A DNA stretch of 64,000 nucleotides from Candidatus Handelsmanbacteria bacterium (lineage in GTDB: Bacteria; Latescibacterota; UBA2968; UBA8231). A model generated the notes under the pieces. That model was given only the letters and a program-made list of their open reading frames with translations, searched no databases and was not told where the DNA came from. The stretch lies in contig VGJS01000006.1 in the NCBI GenBank assembly GCA_016867395.1, positions 1-64,000 on the forward strand, in the 5' to 3' direction. Numbering within the stretch: the stretch's first letter is position 1; each line of letters opens with the position of its first letter. Made by a program: the position numbers and the translations under genes. Shown here piece after piece: positions 52,456-61,014 of this stretch.

Positions 52456-53580
52456 ATGACCCTCACCGAAAAGATCCGCGCCCAGGCTGGGGAATTGGGG
52501 TTTGGGCTGGTGGGTTTTGCCCCAGCCGACCCACTGGAAGGGGCGGCCTACTATGCTCGCTGGGTGGCCCTGGGGTACGCGGGGCAGATGGGGTACCTGG
52601 AGCGCAATGCCCAGAAGCGGGCCGACCCGCGCCAGGTGCTGCCCGGCGCCCGCAGTGTGGTGTGCGTGGGTATGCAATACTTTCAGGGGGCCGCGCCTAA
52701 GACCGATGCGTTGGCGGGGCGGGTTTCCTGTTATGCCCGGGGGGAGGACTACCACGGACTGGTCGAGGGCCGGCTCGGGCAATTGCTGGAGTTTATTAGG
52801 GCCGAGGCGGGGCAGGAGGTGGCGGGCCGGGCCTACGTGGACACCGGCCCGGTGCTGGAGCGCGAACTGGCCCGCCGCGCCGGGCTGGGCTGGTGGGGCA
52901 AGAACACCTGCCTGATCGCCGGCAAGGCCGGCTCGTATTTCTTTTTGGGCGAGTTGTTGCTCGACCTCGAACTGGAGTACGACCAGCCGGCCACGGACCA
53001 CTGCGGCACTTGCACTCGCTGCCTGGATGCCTGCCCCACCCGGGCTTTTCCCGAGCCCTACGTGCTGGACGCCCGCCGCTGCATCTCCTATCTCAACATC
53101 GAACTGAAGGGGATCATTCCCAGAGACTTGCGCCCTGGGATGGGAGACTGGATCTTCGGCTGCGATATCTGCCAGGAGGTCTGCCCCTGGAACCGCAAGG
53201 TGGCCCCGGCGGTTGAGCCGGGCTTCAGGGCGCGGCCGGGGATGGAGACCCCCTCGCTGCCCGAGTTGCTGGCCCTGGGCCCGGAGGAATTCGCCGCCCG
53301 TTTCTGCCACAGCCCGCTCAAGCGGGTCAAAAGGCGGGGGCTCTTGCGCAACGCGGCCGTGGCCCTGGGCAACAGCGGGGATCAAAGGGCCGTGCCCCCG
53401 CTGGTGGAAGCCCTGGTCGACGAGGAGCCGCTGGTGCGGGCGCACGCGGCCTGGGCCCTGGGCCGGCTGGGAGGCGAGGAGGCGAGGGCGGCGCTTCAGG
53501 CGGCGCTGGCAACCGAAACAGATACCCAGGTGCAGGGGGAATTGAACCAAGCCTTAGCCGCGGAGAGCACCAGTGAGTGA
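52456..53580 (+). CDS. queG: epoxyqueuosine reductase
   Basis: A 374-residue cobalamin- and Fe-S-dependent enzyme doing the last step of queuosine formation in t[26 protein letters not shown] carries the catalytic Asp region (given in family order), and two 4Fe-4S clusters are [12 protein letters not shown] and [16 protein letters not shown]-repeat tail ([21 protein letters not shown]) follows, as in many QueG. The ATG at 52456 gives a normal N-terminus ([16 protein letters not shown]). Its stop overlaps the next gene. Confidence 0.93.
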   Translation: MTLTEKIRAQAGELGFGLVGFAPADPLEGAAYYARWVALGYAGQMGYLERNAQKRADPRQVLPGARSVVCVGMQYFQGAAPKTDALAGRVSCYARGEDYHGLVEGRLGQLLEFIRAEAGQEVAGRAYVDTGPVLERELARRAGLGWWGKNTCLIAGKAGSYFFLGELLLDLELEYDQPATDHCGTCTRCLDACPTRAFPEPYVLDARRCISYLNIELKGIIPRDLRPGMGDWIFGCDICQEVCPWNRKVAPAVEPGFRARPGMETPSLPELLALGPEEFAARFCHSPLKRVKRRGLLRNAAVALGNSGDQRAVPPLVEALVDEEPLVRAHAAWALGRLGGEEARAALQAALATETDTQVQGELNQALAAESTSE

Positions 53581-54724
53581 AGAGATCGTGCAACTGCGGG
53601 CCGCGGATTCCGAGGAAGGGCTGGATTTCCTCAACCTGGTGTTCAGCGGCTATTCCCCCACGGATTTTGCCAAGCTGCTGCCGATCCTGTACCGGCCCAC
53701 CGACGAGCACATGTCCTGCAACTACGCCATCCGCCAGGGTGCCCGCATCCGGGCGGTGGTGGGGCTCTTTCCCCTCGAGTGGCAGGTAGGGCCGACGCGG
53801 CTGCGGGTGGCCGGGATCGGCGGGGTCTCCACCCATCCCAACGCCCGCCAGGGCGGCCTGATGAAGCGGCTCATGCAGCACTGCGTGGCGCAGATGAAGG
53901 CACAAGGGTATCACCTCTCCTGGCTGGGCGGCCAGCGCCAGCGCTACCTCTACTACGGGTACGAGAAGTGCGGAGTGGGGGTGTCCATGTCCCTGAGCCG
54001 GTCCAATCTGAAGCACTGCTTTGCAGGGGAGCCCAGCCTGCGCTTCGAGCCGCTCGACGCCGGGGACCAGACCCGGCTGGACCGCGCCCGCCAGTTGCAC
54101 GATGCCCAGCCTTCGCGCGCCCGGCGCGTGCACGCCGATTTCCACCTGTACCTGCTCAGTTGGCACCACCGGCCCCATGTGGCCCTCGACAGCTCCGGGC
54201 GCATGGTCGGGTACCTGGTGGCCAATGCCAAGGGGGATGCCCTGCCCGAACTGGTGGCCGAGAACGACGAGGTGGCGGTGGAGATGGCCCGCTGCTGGGC
54301 TTTGCGCGGCGAGCAGGGGATCAACCTGGACCTCAACCCGGCCGCCCCCGGCCTGATCCGCCGGCTGGGGCAGTACTGCGAGGGCGTGAACACCCACGCC
54401 TCGGGCAACTGGCAGGTCTTTGCCTGGGAGGAAGTGCTGGGGGCGCTGCTGGCGCTGCGGCGGACTATGGGGCCGCTGCCGGCGGGGCGGGTGGTGGTGG
54501 GGATCGAGGGCTACGGCCAATTGGCCCTGGAGGTGGAGGGTGAGCAGACCCGCGTGACCCGCACCGAGGAGGCGCCGGCCGTCAAAGGCGGCACCTCCCT
54601 GATCCTGCGCCTGCTCTGCGGCCCCCTGCCGCCCTCGCAGGTGATGGCGCTGCCCCCTGCGGCGGCCCTGCTGGAGGCGTGGTGTCCGCTGCCCCTGTAC
54701 TGGGGCCGGCAGGACGGGGTCTGA
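53573..54724 (+). CDS. GNAT acetyltransferase with C-terminal sterol-carrier-like domain (Eis-like)
   Basis: A 383-residue protein. The N-terminal GNAT fold has [23 protein letters not shown] (acetyl-CoA loop Q/RxxGxx-like) and [17 protein letters not shown]; a second GNAT-like lobe and a C-terminal SCP2-like lobe (about 285-383) give the three-part layout of Eis-type enhanced N-acetyltransferases. GTG start inside the queG stop (GTGAGTGA), so it is coupled to queG. Substrate unknown. Confidence 0.75.
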   Translation: MSEEIVQLRAADSEEGLDFLNLVFSGYSPTDFAKLLPILYRPTDEHMSCNYAIRQGARIRAVVGLFPLEWQVGPTRLRVAGIGGVSTHPNARQGGLMKRLMQHCVAQMKAQGYHLSWLGGQRQRYLYYGYEKCGVGVSMSLSRSNLKHCFAGEPSLRFEPLDAGDQTRLDRARQLHDAQPSRARRVHADFHLYLLSWHHRPHVALDSSGRMVGYLVANAKGDALPELVAENDEVAVEMARCWALRGEQGINLDLNPAAPGLIRRLGQYCEGVNTHASGNWQVFAWEEVLGALLALRRTMGPLPAGRVVVGIEGYGQLALEVEGEQTRVTRTEEAPAVKGGTSLILRLLCGPLPPSQVMALPPAAALLEAWCPLPLYWGRQDGV

Positions 54725-54729
54725 TCCTG

Positions 54730-54963
54730 GACCCGGTCGAATCCCGGGAACCGCTGTCGATCCGGTCGGCCAGGGCAGCGGACGCCGAGGAGGCTACGCG
54801 AATCTACCTGGAGTCGTGGAACGCCGGGTTTGGACCCCTGCTGGGCAAACCCAGCCGCATCCTGACGCCGGAACTCATCGCGCGATGGCGGGGTACGGGA
54901 CGAAGGGCGGCAGGTTCGGTACCGGCATGGCCCAGGCCGGTATTGCGGGAGATACCGGCCTGA
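54730..54963 (+). pseudogene. truncated GNAT acetyltransferase fragment
   Basis: The reading frame encodes only the first helix-strand of a GNAT domain (LSIRSARAADAEEATRIYLE, SWNAGFGPLLGKPSRI, LIARWRG) before sequence turns low-complexity and stops. The acetyl-CoA binding half is missing. It directly follows the intact Eis-like gene and opens the second decayed block. Confidence 0.5.
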
Positions 54964-55013
54964 TCTGCCCCGCGGCAAAACCGGGTCTGCCCGCTCGCCC
55001 CCACCAGGGCCTC

Positions 55014-55160
55014 TCAGCGCGATACCGCGCCGTGCCTCCCCGGCATGACAACCCCCTCACCACCGGTCGCCTGGCCGAACAACACCATGCTGGCGATGCC
55101 GGCGGCGATGTAGAGGAGGAAGGTGAAGCCGGCGATCCGCGCGTTGCCCCTACTGGTCAT
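55014..55160 (-). pseudogene. N-terminal fragment of a DUF4386 membrane protein
   Basis: A 48-residue open frame with a strong GAGGAGGGAA ribosome binding site: MTSRGNARIAGFTFLLYIAA, then GIASMVLFGQATGGE. This is the first transmembrane helix of DUF4386 proteins (usually about 220 residues). It ends soon after in unrelated sequence. Truncated by deletion. Confidence 0.5.
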
Positions 55161-55201
55161 TTCCCTCCTCTGGGCTGCGGTGAGTGCCTTGGTGGCCGCC
55201 T

Positions 55202-55828
55202 TCAGAACTTCCAGCCGAAGTGCAGTCCGGGTTCACCCAGGAAATAGTTGTGCTTGCCTCTTTCGATTTCCTTGAACGAGGCCGGGAAGTGGGTATTGAT
55301 GGGCCAGTAGTTGAAAGCCACCGAGGGTTCGAGAAACCAGCGCCGGCTGAAGAACTCGAAATGGCCCCCGAACCGGAACTGCAGAAAGAGCTGAAAGCCG
55401 TGCTGTATGCGGACATCCTCGGTATCGTAGAAGGTCTGGCGGAAGGGCACCGCCTGCATACTGAGGTAGAGCTTGCGCGGCAACAAGCGCTGGTACCCCA
55501 CCCCGATCCCGAGGGCCCGGACCTTTCCGGGGTAGGAGCGCTCCGAAGAACCGTAGGTCCCTAGGGGTTCGTAGTAGGTCCAGGTGATAGCTTCGGTGGT
55601 GACCACATCCCTTGGCGTGAAGTGGTAGCCGTAGTTCAACTGGAAGAAATAGGGGGAATCCCCCGGCGCCAGGTTCCCCAGGAGAAAGAGGGTGCTGCCG
55701 AGGTGGTGGTTGCGCTCCCCATTGCTTCCCGCGTTGGCCCTGGGGGCGGAATCGGCCAGGGCCGGGCACCTTGCGGCCGCCAGTAGCATGGCCAGGATGA
55801 GCAGTGAGGACGTGTTGGTCAGCTTCAT
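55202..55828 (-). CDS. outer-membrane beta-barrel-like exported protein
   Basis: A 208-residue protein with signal peptide (SSLLILAMLLAAARCPALA) and alternating amphipathic strands: YFFQLNYGYHFTPRDVV, GIGVGYQRLLPRKLYLSMQ, FQLFLQFRFGGHFEFFSRRW, ending in aromatic FGWKF, the typical outer-membrane C-terminus. GAGGAGATC precedes the ATG. No specific family recognised. It survives intact in a decayed region. Confidence 0.7.
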   Translation of the reverse strand: MKLTNTSSLLILAMLLAAARCPALADSAPRANAGSNGERNHHLGSTLFLLGNLAPGDSPYFFQLNYGYHFTPRDVVTTEAITWTYYEPLGTYGSSERSYPGKVRALGIGVGYQRLLPRKLYLSMQAVPFRQTFYDTEDVRIQHGFQLFLQFRFGGHFEFFSRRWFLEPSVAFNYWPINTHFPASFKEIERGKHNYFLGEPGLHFGWKF

Positions 55829-55908
55829 GATCTCCTCTCTTCCGAATGGATTGACCACCAAGGTATCAGTGGGACCACGGCCCTCAACCCTTACTGAGCC
55901 ACAAGTCA

Positions 55909-56238
55909 GAAACCGTACTCGCGCTCCACGCGACACACACGCACCCGAAACACCTAGTACCAGGTTTTGGCTCGGTGCCGGGCTTGCCGGTGGGCAGCGT
56001 TGGCTTTCCAGGCCTCGATGGCTTCAAGCGTGGACCAGTAGGAGACCGAGATGCCGATTTCCTGCCTCGCGGTCTCAAAACCAAGGAAACCAGGCTGCGT
56101 CGCCGCCAGCGCCAACATCTGCTTTGCCATTTCTTCAAAACCGTCGTCCCCCGCGGTTCTGACCGAGGTAAAGATGACGGCATAGTACGGCGGCTGCGGG
56201 GTCCTTGCCGGTGTTGCGGGTTCTGCTGGTGCTGCCAT
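55909..56238 (-). pseudogene. antibiotic-biosynthesis-monooxygenase-like (ABM) protein interrupted by TAG
   Basis: An ABM-fold protein: YYAVIFTSVRTAGDDGFEEM, LAATQPGFLGFETAR, SVSYWSTLEAIEAWKANAAH. A TAG at 55954-55956 ends it after AKTWY, but the standard ABM tail continues in frame (VFRVRVCRVEREYGF) to a TGA at 55906-55908. Only the single stop is wrong, so the change is recent or the stop is read through. Role would be a small haem-degrading or quinone-forming-like monooxygenase; not defined. ATG at 56238 (or 56244). Confidence 0.7.
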
Positions 56239-56301
56239 GCACATTCCTCCGGCTGCCCAAGGGTCGCGCGCCGCTGGGCTGCGGAGCGCAACAAAACAAG
56301 G

Positions 56302-56716
56302 TCAGGCGAAGCGCGTGGTCGGGTTGGTTCCTTTCGGTGTTACGGCGATGACGACGTTCCCCGCCCTCTGCCCTGTTTCCAGATACCGATGAGCATCGGC
56401 GGTCAGGGCGAGGGGAAAGCGTTTGTCGATAATGGTTTTTAATTTCCCGGCCTCAACCAGTTCCCCGATGTAGCGCAGGTCGGCAGGGGTTTCCGCTGAG
56501 AGGGCACAAACAACCTTTTTTCTGCCCTTCATCGCGGTTGTCAGCATCTGCCAGAGCTGCGGCACCCTGAAACTGGCCAAGAGGTAAATGCCGTTTGCGG
56601 TGAGCGCGTGTTTGCAGCGCGAAAACGACCTCCTGCCCAGGATATCGAAGATCACGTCGTAGGTCTTGCCGTTCTCTGTGAAGGCGCTCTTGGTGTAAGC
56701 AATGACCTCACTATTT
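56302..56716 (-). pseudogene. C-terminal fragment of a zinc-binding/quinone-type alcohol dehydrogenase
   Basis: Only the C-terminal half of an MDR-family NAD(P)-dependent dehydrogenase remains: EVIAYTKSAFTENGKTYDVIFDILG, FSRCKHALTANGIYLLASF, FPLALTADAHRYLETGQRAGNVV (given in parts). The N-terminal catalytic domain and the GxGxxG motif are missing; similarity begins abruptly near 56716, close to the end of the LysE gene, so a deletion probably joined the two. Confidence 0.65.
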
Positions 56717-56785
56717 TCCTCCAGGCGCACCCTCTGATCCTGTCGGTGGACCAGCCGGTTGGCCGCGCCCGCGACACCTGCCGGG

Positions 56786-57430
56786 TCAGCGGGAACCGTG
56801 CGGTCCTGCCAGCGCCGTGAAGATACCGAGTGCGATGAAGAGGCCGCCGCCGAGGCGCTGCCCGAGGCGGCGGGCGGCGGGGCGGCGCAAGGCCGGCGCC
56901 GCGGCCCCCGCTGCCAGCGCATAGGCGCTGTCGGTCAGGGCGGCGATGGCGATGAAGAGCAGACCTAGTACCATGCTCTGCGCCATGGGGGAGGCCTCGG
57001 GACCGAGGAATTGCGGCAGAAAGGCCGCAAAGAAGATCGTGGTCTTGGGGCTGAACAGGGCCACGACAAACCCGTCGCGGAAGAGGCGCCGGCGCGAGCT
57101 TGCGGCGGGCAGTGCCGCCAGCGCCTCGGCCGGTGGGGAACGCAGCAACTGCACCCCGAGGTAGACAAGGTACAGCGCGCCGGCGTACTTGGCCAGGGAG
57201 AAGGCCAGGGAGGAAACCGCGAACAACGCGGCGAGCCCCGCAGCAGCGGCCAGCGCGTTGCCGAGGTTGCCAAGGGCGATGCCGGCGACTGACACCAGCC
57301 CGGAAATCCGTCCCTGGACCAGGCTGCGGGTGACGATGAACAGCACCCCCGGGCCGGGGGTGAGGGCGAGGACCAGGCTGGCCAGCAGGAAGGCCGAGAA
57401 GAGCGGCCAGGGGGGAAGGAGATCGTTCAT
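56786..57430 (-). CDS. LysE family amino-acid/homoserine translocator
   Basis: A 214-residue membrane protein with six helices: PLFSAFLLASLVLALTPGPG, then VAGIALGNLGNALAAAAGL, YAGALYLVYLGVQLLRSP, KTTIFFAAFLPQFLG and the last helices. The TPGPG loop is characteristic of LysE/RhtB exporters of basic or neutral amino acids. Its ATG overlaps the stop of the DUF6886 gene. The following ADH remnant suggests recent rearrangement downstream. Confidence 0.85.
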   Translation of the reverse strand: MNDLLPPWPLFSAFLLASLVLALTPGPGVLFIVTRSLVQGRISGLVSVAGIALGNLGNALAAAAGLAALFAVSSLAFSLAKYAGALYLVYLGVQLLRSPPAEALAALPAASSRRRLFRDGFVVALFSPKTTIFFAAFLPQFLGPEASPMAQSMVLGLLFIAIAALTDSAYALAAGAAAPALRRPAARRLGQRLGGGLFIALGIFTALAGPHGSR

Positions 57431-57975
57431 CCCGGTTCCAACAGGCCGAACTCCTCGGGGTAACCGAGGGCATGGCGCAGCCGGGTGCCCGAGTAGGCCA
57501 GGGTCGAGGCCGACCAGATCTGCTGCCACATCGGTCCCAGGCGCGGGGTAAAACGCAACTCGACCCCCGCGCCGAGGATGGCCGCCAGCAGATCCCCCAT
57601 GGGGGTAAGGGCCAGCGGGGTGACCACCTCGCGGCTGAGGTAGTGTCCCCCGTCTTGTCCGGCCGGCGAGAACGAGGTCTCCGGCAGGTGGTAGCAATAG
57701 ACCTGCACCTGGCGAATGCGCTCCAGCCAGCCGGATTCGACCACCATGACGAAGCGCGGCTCGAGATGGTTCAGCCAGCGCCGCCGGTCTTCAGGGGTGG
57801 TGGTGGGGCCCACCCAGAAACAGGTGCGAGGACAATCGCGGGGGAGGTAGTACATCGGCGCGTGCCACTCGTCGACGGCCCAGACCAGGGGTTCGTCCCG
57901 GATCGCGCTCGTCTTGGCGATGTGGGGGCGAAACACCGCGATTCCGGGGTCCTCCGAGAAATGGTAGAGCGCCAT
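57427..57975 (-). CDS. DUF6886 family protein
   Basis: A 182-residue protein starting LYHFSEDPGIAVFRPHIAK, with EPLVWAVDEWHAPMYYLPRDCPR, a pattern typical of DUF6886. Coupled by ATGA to the LysE gene. The function is unknown. Confidence 0.7.
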   Translation of the reverse strand: MALYHFSEDPGIAVFRPHIAKTSAIRDEPLVWAVDEWHAPMYYLPRDCPRTCFWVGPTTTPEDRRRWLNHLEPRFVMVVESGWLERIRQVQVYCYHLPETSFSPAGQDGGHYLSREVVTPLALTPMGDLLAAILGAGVELRFTPRLGPMWQQIWSASTLAYSGTRLRHALGYPEEFGLLEPG

Positions 57976-58029
57976 GGTCTTTCCTCCGGGCAGGCGGTGG
58001 TGGACACGAACCTGCCACCGGTCGGCTGG

Positions 58030-58581
58030 TTAGTCTGCTGGGGTGGGGGCGCTGAAGGCCTTGCTGTAGTAGCCCGAAGGGTCGAAACAACAGACCCGCC
58101 TTTTCCCCGCGGCCAGCTGGTCACAGGCACTGCCGATTCTTTTGGCCCGGGTCGCCCCCTGTCTGGCGGAGGTGATCCAGTGGATCCAGTCCAGGCGGGC
58201 GATGGCAGTGGTGCCGTCCCAGACTGCCCGGGCCTCGGGACAAGCCGCCAGCGCCGCGTCGAGGTCAGCGGGCACCTCGGGGTCGGGCTCCTGGGCCAGG
58301 GGCTGGATCGCGAAGGTGACCACCTCGCCGATGGCCGCGCCGGCGGCGGCGAGCAACTCCGCGTCCAGGCGCAACCAGTGACTCAGCTGGCCATCCGGCT
58401 CGAGCGTGGCCCGGAAGCCGTGGCCGTTCAGGGTGCATGCCACGGTGGTCCTGCCGCGTCGGGGGAGGGTGTCGCTCACTTCCTTTGGCAGTACCACATA
58501 CGCCCAGGGCGCGGCGCGGTCCGCCTGCGCCGGGCGCAGCAGCTTGGCCGCGAACTTCGGAGGGGAAACCTTGGCGGTCAT
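58030..58581 (-). CDS. YdeI/OmpD-associated (DUF1905) family protein
   Basis: A 183-residue protein. DUF1905-like first half (FAAKLLRPAQADRAAPWAYVVLP, TVACTLNGHGFRATLEPDG) and YdeI-like second half (VPADLDAALAACPEARAVWD, RLDWIHWITSARQGATRAKRI). Members bind small molecules or membranes; role not established. Minus strand, not overlapping its neighbours. Confidence 0.8.
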   Translation of the reverse strand: MTAKVSPPKFAAKLLRPAQADRAAPWAYVVLPKEVSDTLPRRGRTTVACTLNGHGFRATLEPDGQLSHWLRLDAELLAAAGAAIGEVVTFAIQPLAQEPDPEVPADLDAALAACPEARAVWDGTTAIARLDWIHWITSARQGATRAKRIGSACDQLAAGKRRVCCFDPSGYYSKAFSAPTPAD

Positions 58582-58614
58582 ACGCGATCAGCCTCGATGA
58601 CCACGTTCCTTAAC

Positions 58615-58731
58615 CTATGACTGAATTTCGGGTTCCACGAGCATGGCCAGCTGAATGAGGGATTCCTGCCATCCGAGATAACACCTCTCCAAAGGGATCG
58701 CGTCGGGAATGCCCTCTCGATCCTGATCCAT
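58615..58731 (-). pseudogene. C-terminal remnant of a DinB family protein
   Basis: A 38-codon frame reads MDQDREGIPDAIPLERCYLG, WQESLIQLAMLVEPEI, matching the last helix of DinB/YfiT-like proteins. The rest of the four-helix bundle is missing. The flanking 58732-58824 holds nothing else that I can assign. Confidence 0.4.
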
Positions 58732-58824
58732 TGTGGCTACAATACTATCCACATACTACCGTCACAAGCTATAAAAACCTCATTTCCTTCCTGTCCTGCG
58801 GTCGTCCATACCAAAAAGAACCCT

Positions 58825-59282
58825 TCACCCCAGGCAGCAGAGCCTGCCCGCGACCGGCACCTCGGTGTCTCCTACCCGCGCGGTGCCGCCAAAGGTGCCG
58901 TTGGTGACGTTCAGGGTGATGTCGAGGGAGAGAGCGCCCCGCTCAGCGCCAACTCGCCCCAGACCCGCAACCAGGCCGGCCGAGATTCGGTCTGGAGTTG
59001 TCCGTTGAGTAGGAGTGCCCTGTCCGCCGAGTAGTCGGCAAAGGTCCAGGTATTCCCCGCCACGGTCAGCATTCCCCCCACTCCCGGGACCTTCCCGCCG
59101 CCGGCCTGGGTGGCCACCAGCCCCTCGCGCAGGGTGGGGAGCAGGCCCTGGGCGATGGCGCTCACCTCTGCCTCGGAGAGCGGGGCAAGGCCCTTCTCCT
59201 CGCTCCCGCATCCTCCCAGCCCGCAAAGAAAAAGGGCTAGGCGGAAGAGGATCCCCGCGCCTGGCCCGCATCTTTTGTCCAA
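58825..59282 (-). pseudogene. frameshifted small lipoprotein
   Basis: The gene starts with a lipoprotein signal (ILFRLALFLCGLGGC) followed by SEEKGLAPLSEAEVSAIAQG and GNTWTFADYSADRALLLNGQ. Near 58940 the beta-rich C-terminal part continues in another frame (GALSLDITLNVTNGTFGGTA ... EVPVAGRLCCLG), while the original frame stops at 58911. One base lost or gained in the GCGGGGCGC region explains it. Function unknown. Confidence 0.6.
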
Positions 59283-59286
59283 AAAA

Positions 59287-60276
59287 TCAGCCCTTCAGAA
59301 AACCTTTCACCCGCGGGTGGCCCAGCACCTCCTGGTTGAGCACATGGGCCGGGGTTTTGCCCGCGATGGCGTCGGCCACCTGGCCGATGGTGCGGCGGTC
59401 GAGGCGGATGGTGGACTGCACGGTGATGCCGGCGTTGTGGTTGGTGCAAATGATGCGGGGGTGGTCCTTGTGGATGGCGCGGGGGCCGTTCACCGGATCG
59501 TCCACCACGTAGTAGCAGAGTTTCTCCTCGCGGATGGCCCGGTTCACCGCCTGGTCATCCACCAGGTTGCCGCGCGAGGGGTTGATCAGTGAGGCGTGGG
59601 GCTGCATGGCGCAGAGCAGGTCGTAGGTGACGACGGTTTCGTCGCCCGAGACGTGCAGGGCGACGGTCTCGCACTGCTCGAAGAGTGCGCGGGGATGGTC
59701 CACGGCCTCGGCGCCGAGGCTGGCGGCCAGTTCCCTGATGTCGGGCCGCACATCGTAGACCAGGAGCCGGCCTTCCGCGCCCAGCAGGGGTTTAGCTCGC
59801 CGGGCCACGGCCTGGCCGATGCGGCCCAGCCCATAGAGGCCCAAGGTGGACCCTTGGGCCTCGTAGGTGCGGATAATGGAGAAGTCGCCGTTGTGGGAGA
59901 GGCGGTTGAGGGTGTAGACTCGTTTGAGGGTGGCCAGCCACTGGGTGATGGCGTACTCGGCCACCGTCTCCATGTGCTCGGGGGCCACGGTAATCAGCAC
60001 CCCGTTTTTGGTCGCCCCGGCCACGTTCACCTTGTCGAAGCCCACGCCCCAGCGGGCGATGAGGCGCAGATCGTGCCCCTCGGTGTAGAAGCCGTCGTGG
60101 ACCAGGGCCGAGTCGGCGATCACCCCGATCACCCCCTTGGATTTTTCCTGGGTGAGGTCGCCGGTGTAGTACTCGAGGTCGGCTATCGCGGCGAACTCCT
60201 TGAGCATCACCTGTCGCTGGGGGGTGTCGAACTGGGGGTTGGTGAAGATGGGCGAAAGCAGGACCTTGTAGCGCAT
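59287..60276 (-). CDS. D-isomer-specific 2-hydroxyacid dehydrogenase
   Basis: A 329-residue NAD-dependent enzyme: RWGVGFDKVNVAGATKNGV, LGLYGLGRIGQAVARRAKP (dinucleotide site), INPSRGNLVDDQAVNRAI (Arg), YYVVDDPVNGPRAI and TNHNAGITVQS where the usual catalytic His lies in a NHNAG context. It is more divergent than the copy at 30482. It follows a ThuA gene on the same strand, a common pairing in sugar-acid catabolism. Confidence 0.87.
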   Translation of the reverse strand: MRYKVLLSPIFTNPQFDTPQRQVMLKEFAAIADLEYYTGDLTQEKSKGVIGVIADSALVHDGFYTEGHDLRLIARWGVGFDKVNVAGATKNGVLITVAPEHMETVAEYAITQWLATLKRVYTLNRLSHNGDFSIIRTYEAQGSTLGLYGLGRIGQAVARRAKPLLGAEGRLLVYDVRPDIRELAASLGAEAVDHPRALFEQCETVALHVSGDETVVTYDLLCAMQPHASLINPSRGNLVDDQAVNRAIREEKLCYYVVDDPVNGPRAIHKDHPRIICTNHNAGITVQSTIRLDRRTIGQVADAIAGKTPAHVLNQEVLGHPRVKGFLKG

Positions 60277-60285
60277 GGGTAGAGA

Positions 60286-60909
60286 TTACTCCTCGATGGC
60301 TGCCCACAGGACGCCCTGGAGCAGCATCTTGCGGAAGGTGAGGTTGCCGCAGGCCCGCACGTCGTGTCCCAGGGCCAGATAGAAGACGCGCCCCTTGCCG
60401 TGGCTCTTGGTCCAGGCCACGGGCATGGCCTCGCCCTTCCACAGGGCCGTGGCCAGTACGTGGACCCGCGGGTCGTAGGAGAGGATATACTGCTCGTCGG
60501 TGACCCAGAACTCCTCCTCGATGCCCTGGACGATGAGGTGGTTGGGGTCCTTGATGCTTACCTGGTACTGGCGGTAGCGCGGGTGGGTGACGAAGTAGCC
60601 GCCCACCAGGCTGCGGTAGTCGGGGTCGTCGCGGAAGGAGTCGGCGGCGCTGTGGATGCCGACGAAGCCTTTGCCCGCAGCCAGCCATTTGGACAGGCTG
60701 ACGCGCTGGGCGTCGGTGAGGGTGCCCACGGTGTAGTGAAAGACCAGCACGTCGTACCCGTCGAGGTGTTCGAGGGCGGACAGGTCGTTCTGGACGGCGT
60801 GGGTATCGACGACCTCGGGGGCGCCGAGGGCTTCGACCAGTTCGGGCTGTATGCCCTTCCAGTCGTGGATCTCCCCGCCGCCGAAGACCAGGGTTTTGAT
60901 CTTTTTCAT
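60286..60909 (-). CDS. ThuA-like domain protein
   Basis: A 207-residue class I glutamine-amidotransferase-like fold: VFGGGEIHDWKGIQPELVEA, YDVLVFHYTVGTLTDAQ, KGFVGIHSAADSFRDDPDYRSLVGG, and RVFYLALGHDVRA. These are ThuA (trehalose utilisation) signatures; the family is linked to 3-keto-glycoside chemistry. ATG at 60909 rather than the GTG just before. Ends nine bases before the 2-hydroxyacid dehydrogenase gene. Confidence 0.86.
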   Translation of the reverse strand: MKKIKTLVFGGGEIHDWKGIQPELVEALGAPEVVDTHAVQNDLSALEHLDGYDVLVFHYTVGTLTDAQRVSLSKWLAAGKGFVGIHSAADSFRDDPDYRSLVGGYFVTHPRYRQYQVSIKDPNHLIVQGIEEEFWVTDEQYILSYDPRVHVLATALWKGEAMPVAWTKSHGKGRVFYLALGHDVRACGNLTFRKMLLQGVLWAAIEE

Positions 60910-61014
60910 CACCTGCTCGCTTTCGCCTGAGGATTATAAGGACAAGGGCAGGGCCGCATCAACCCACGGCCCTCCTAAGTCCAAATAATCTCAAGTGGCC
61001 AAAGGCGCGCCAAT

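Noticed and set aside
135-55956. Genome-wide TAG reassignment
   Set aside because: Several intact genes (rseP, S15 hydrolase, a PhyH gene, DUF309, NIPSNAP, O-methyltransferase) end at TAG at the expected length, so TAG works as a stop here.
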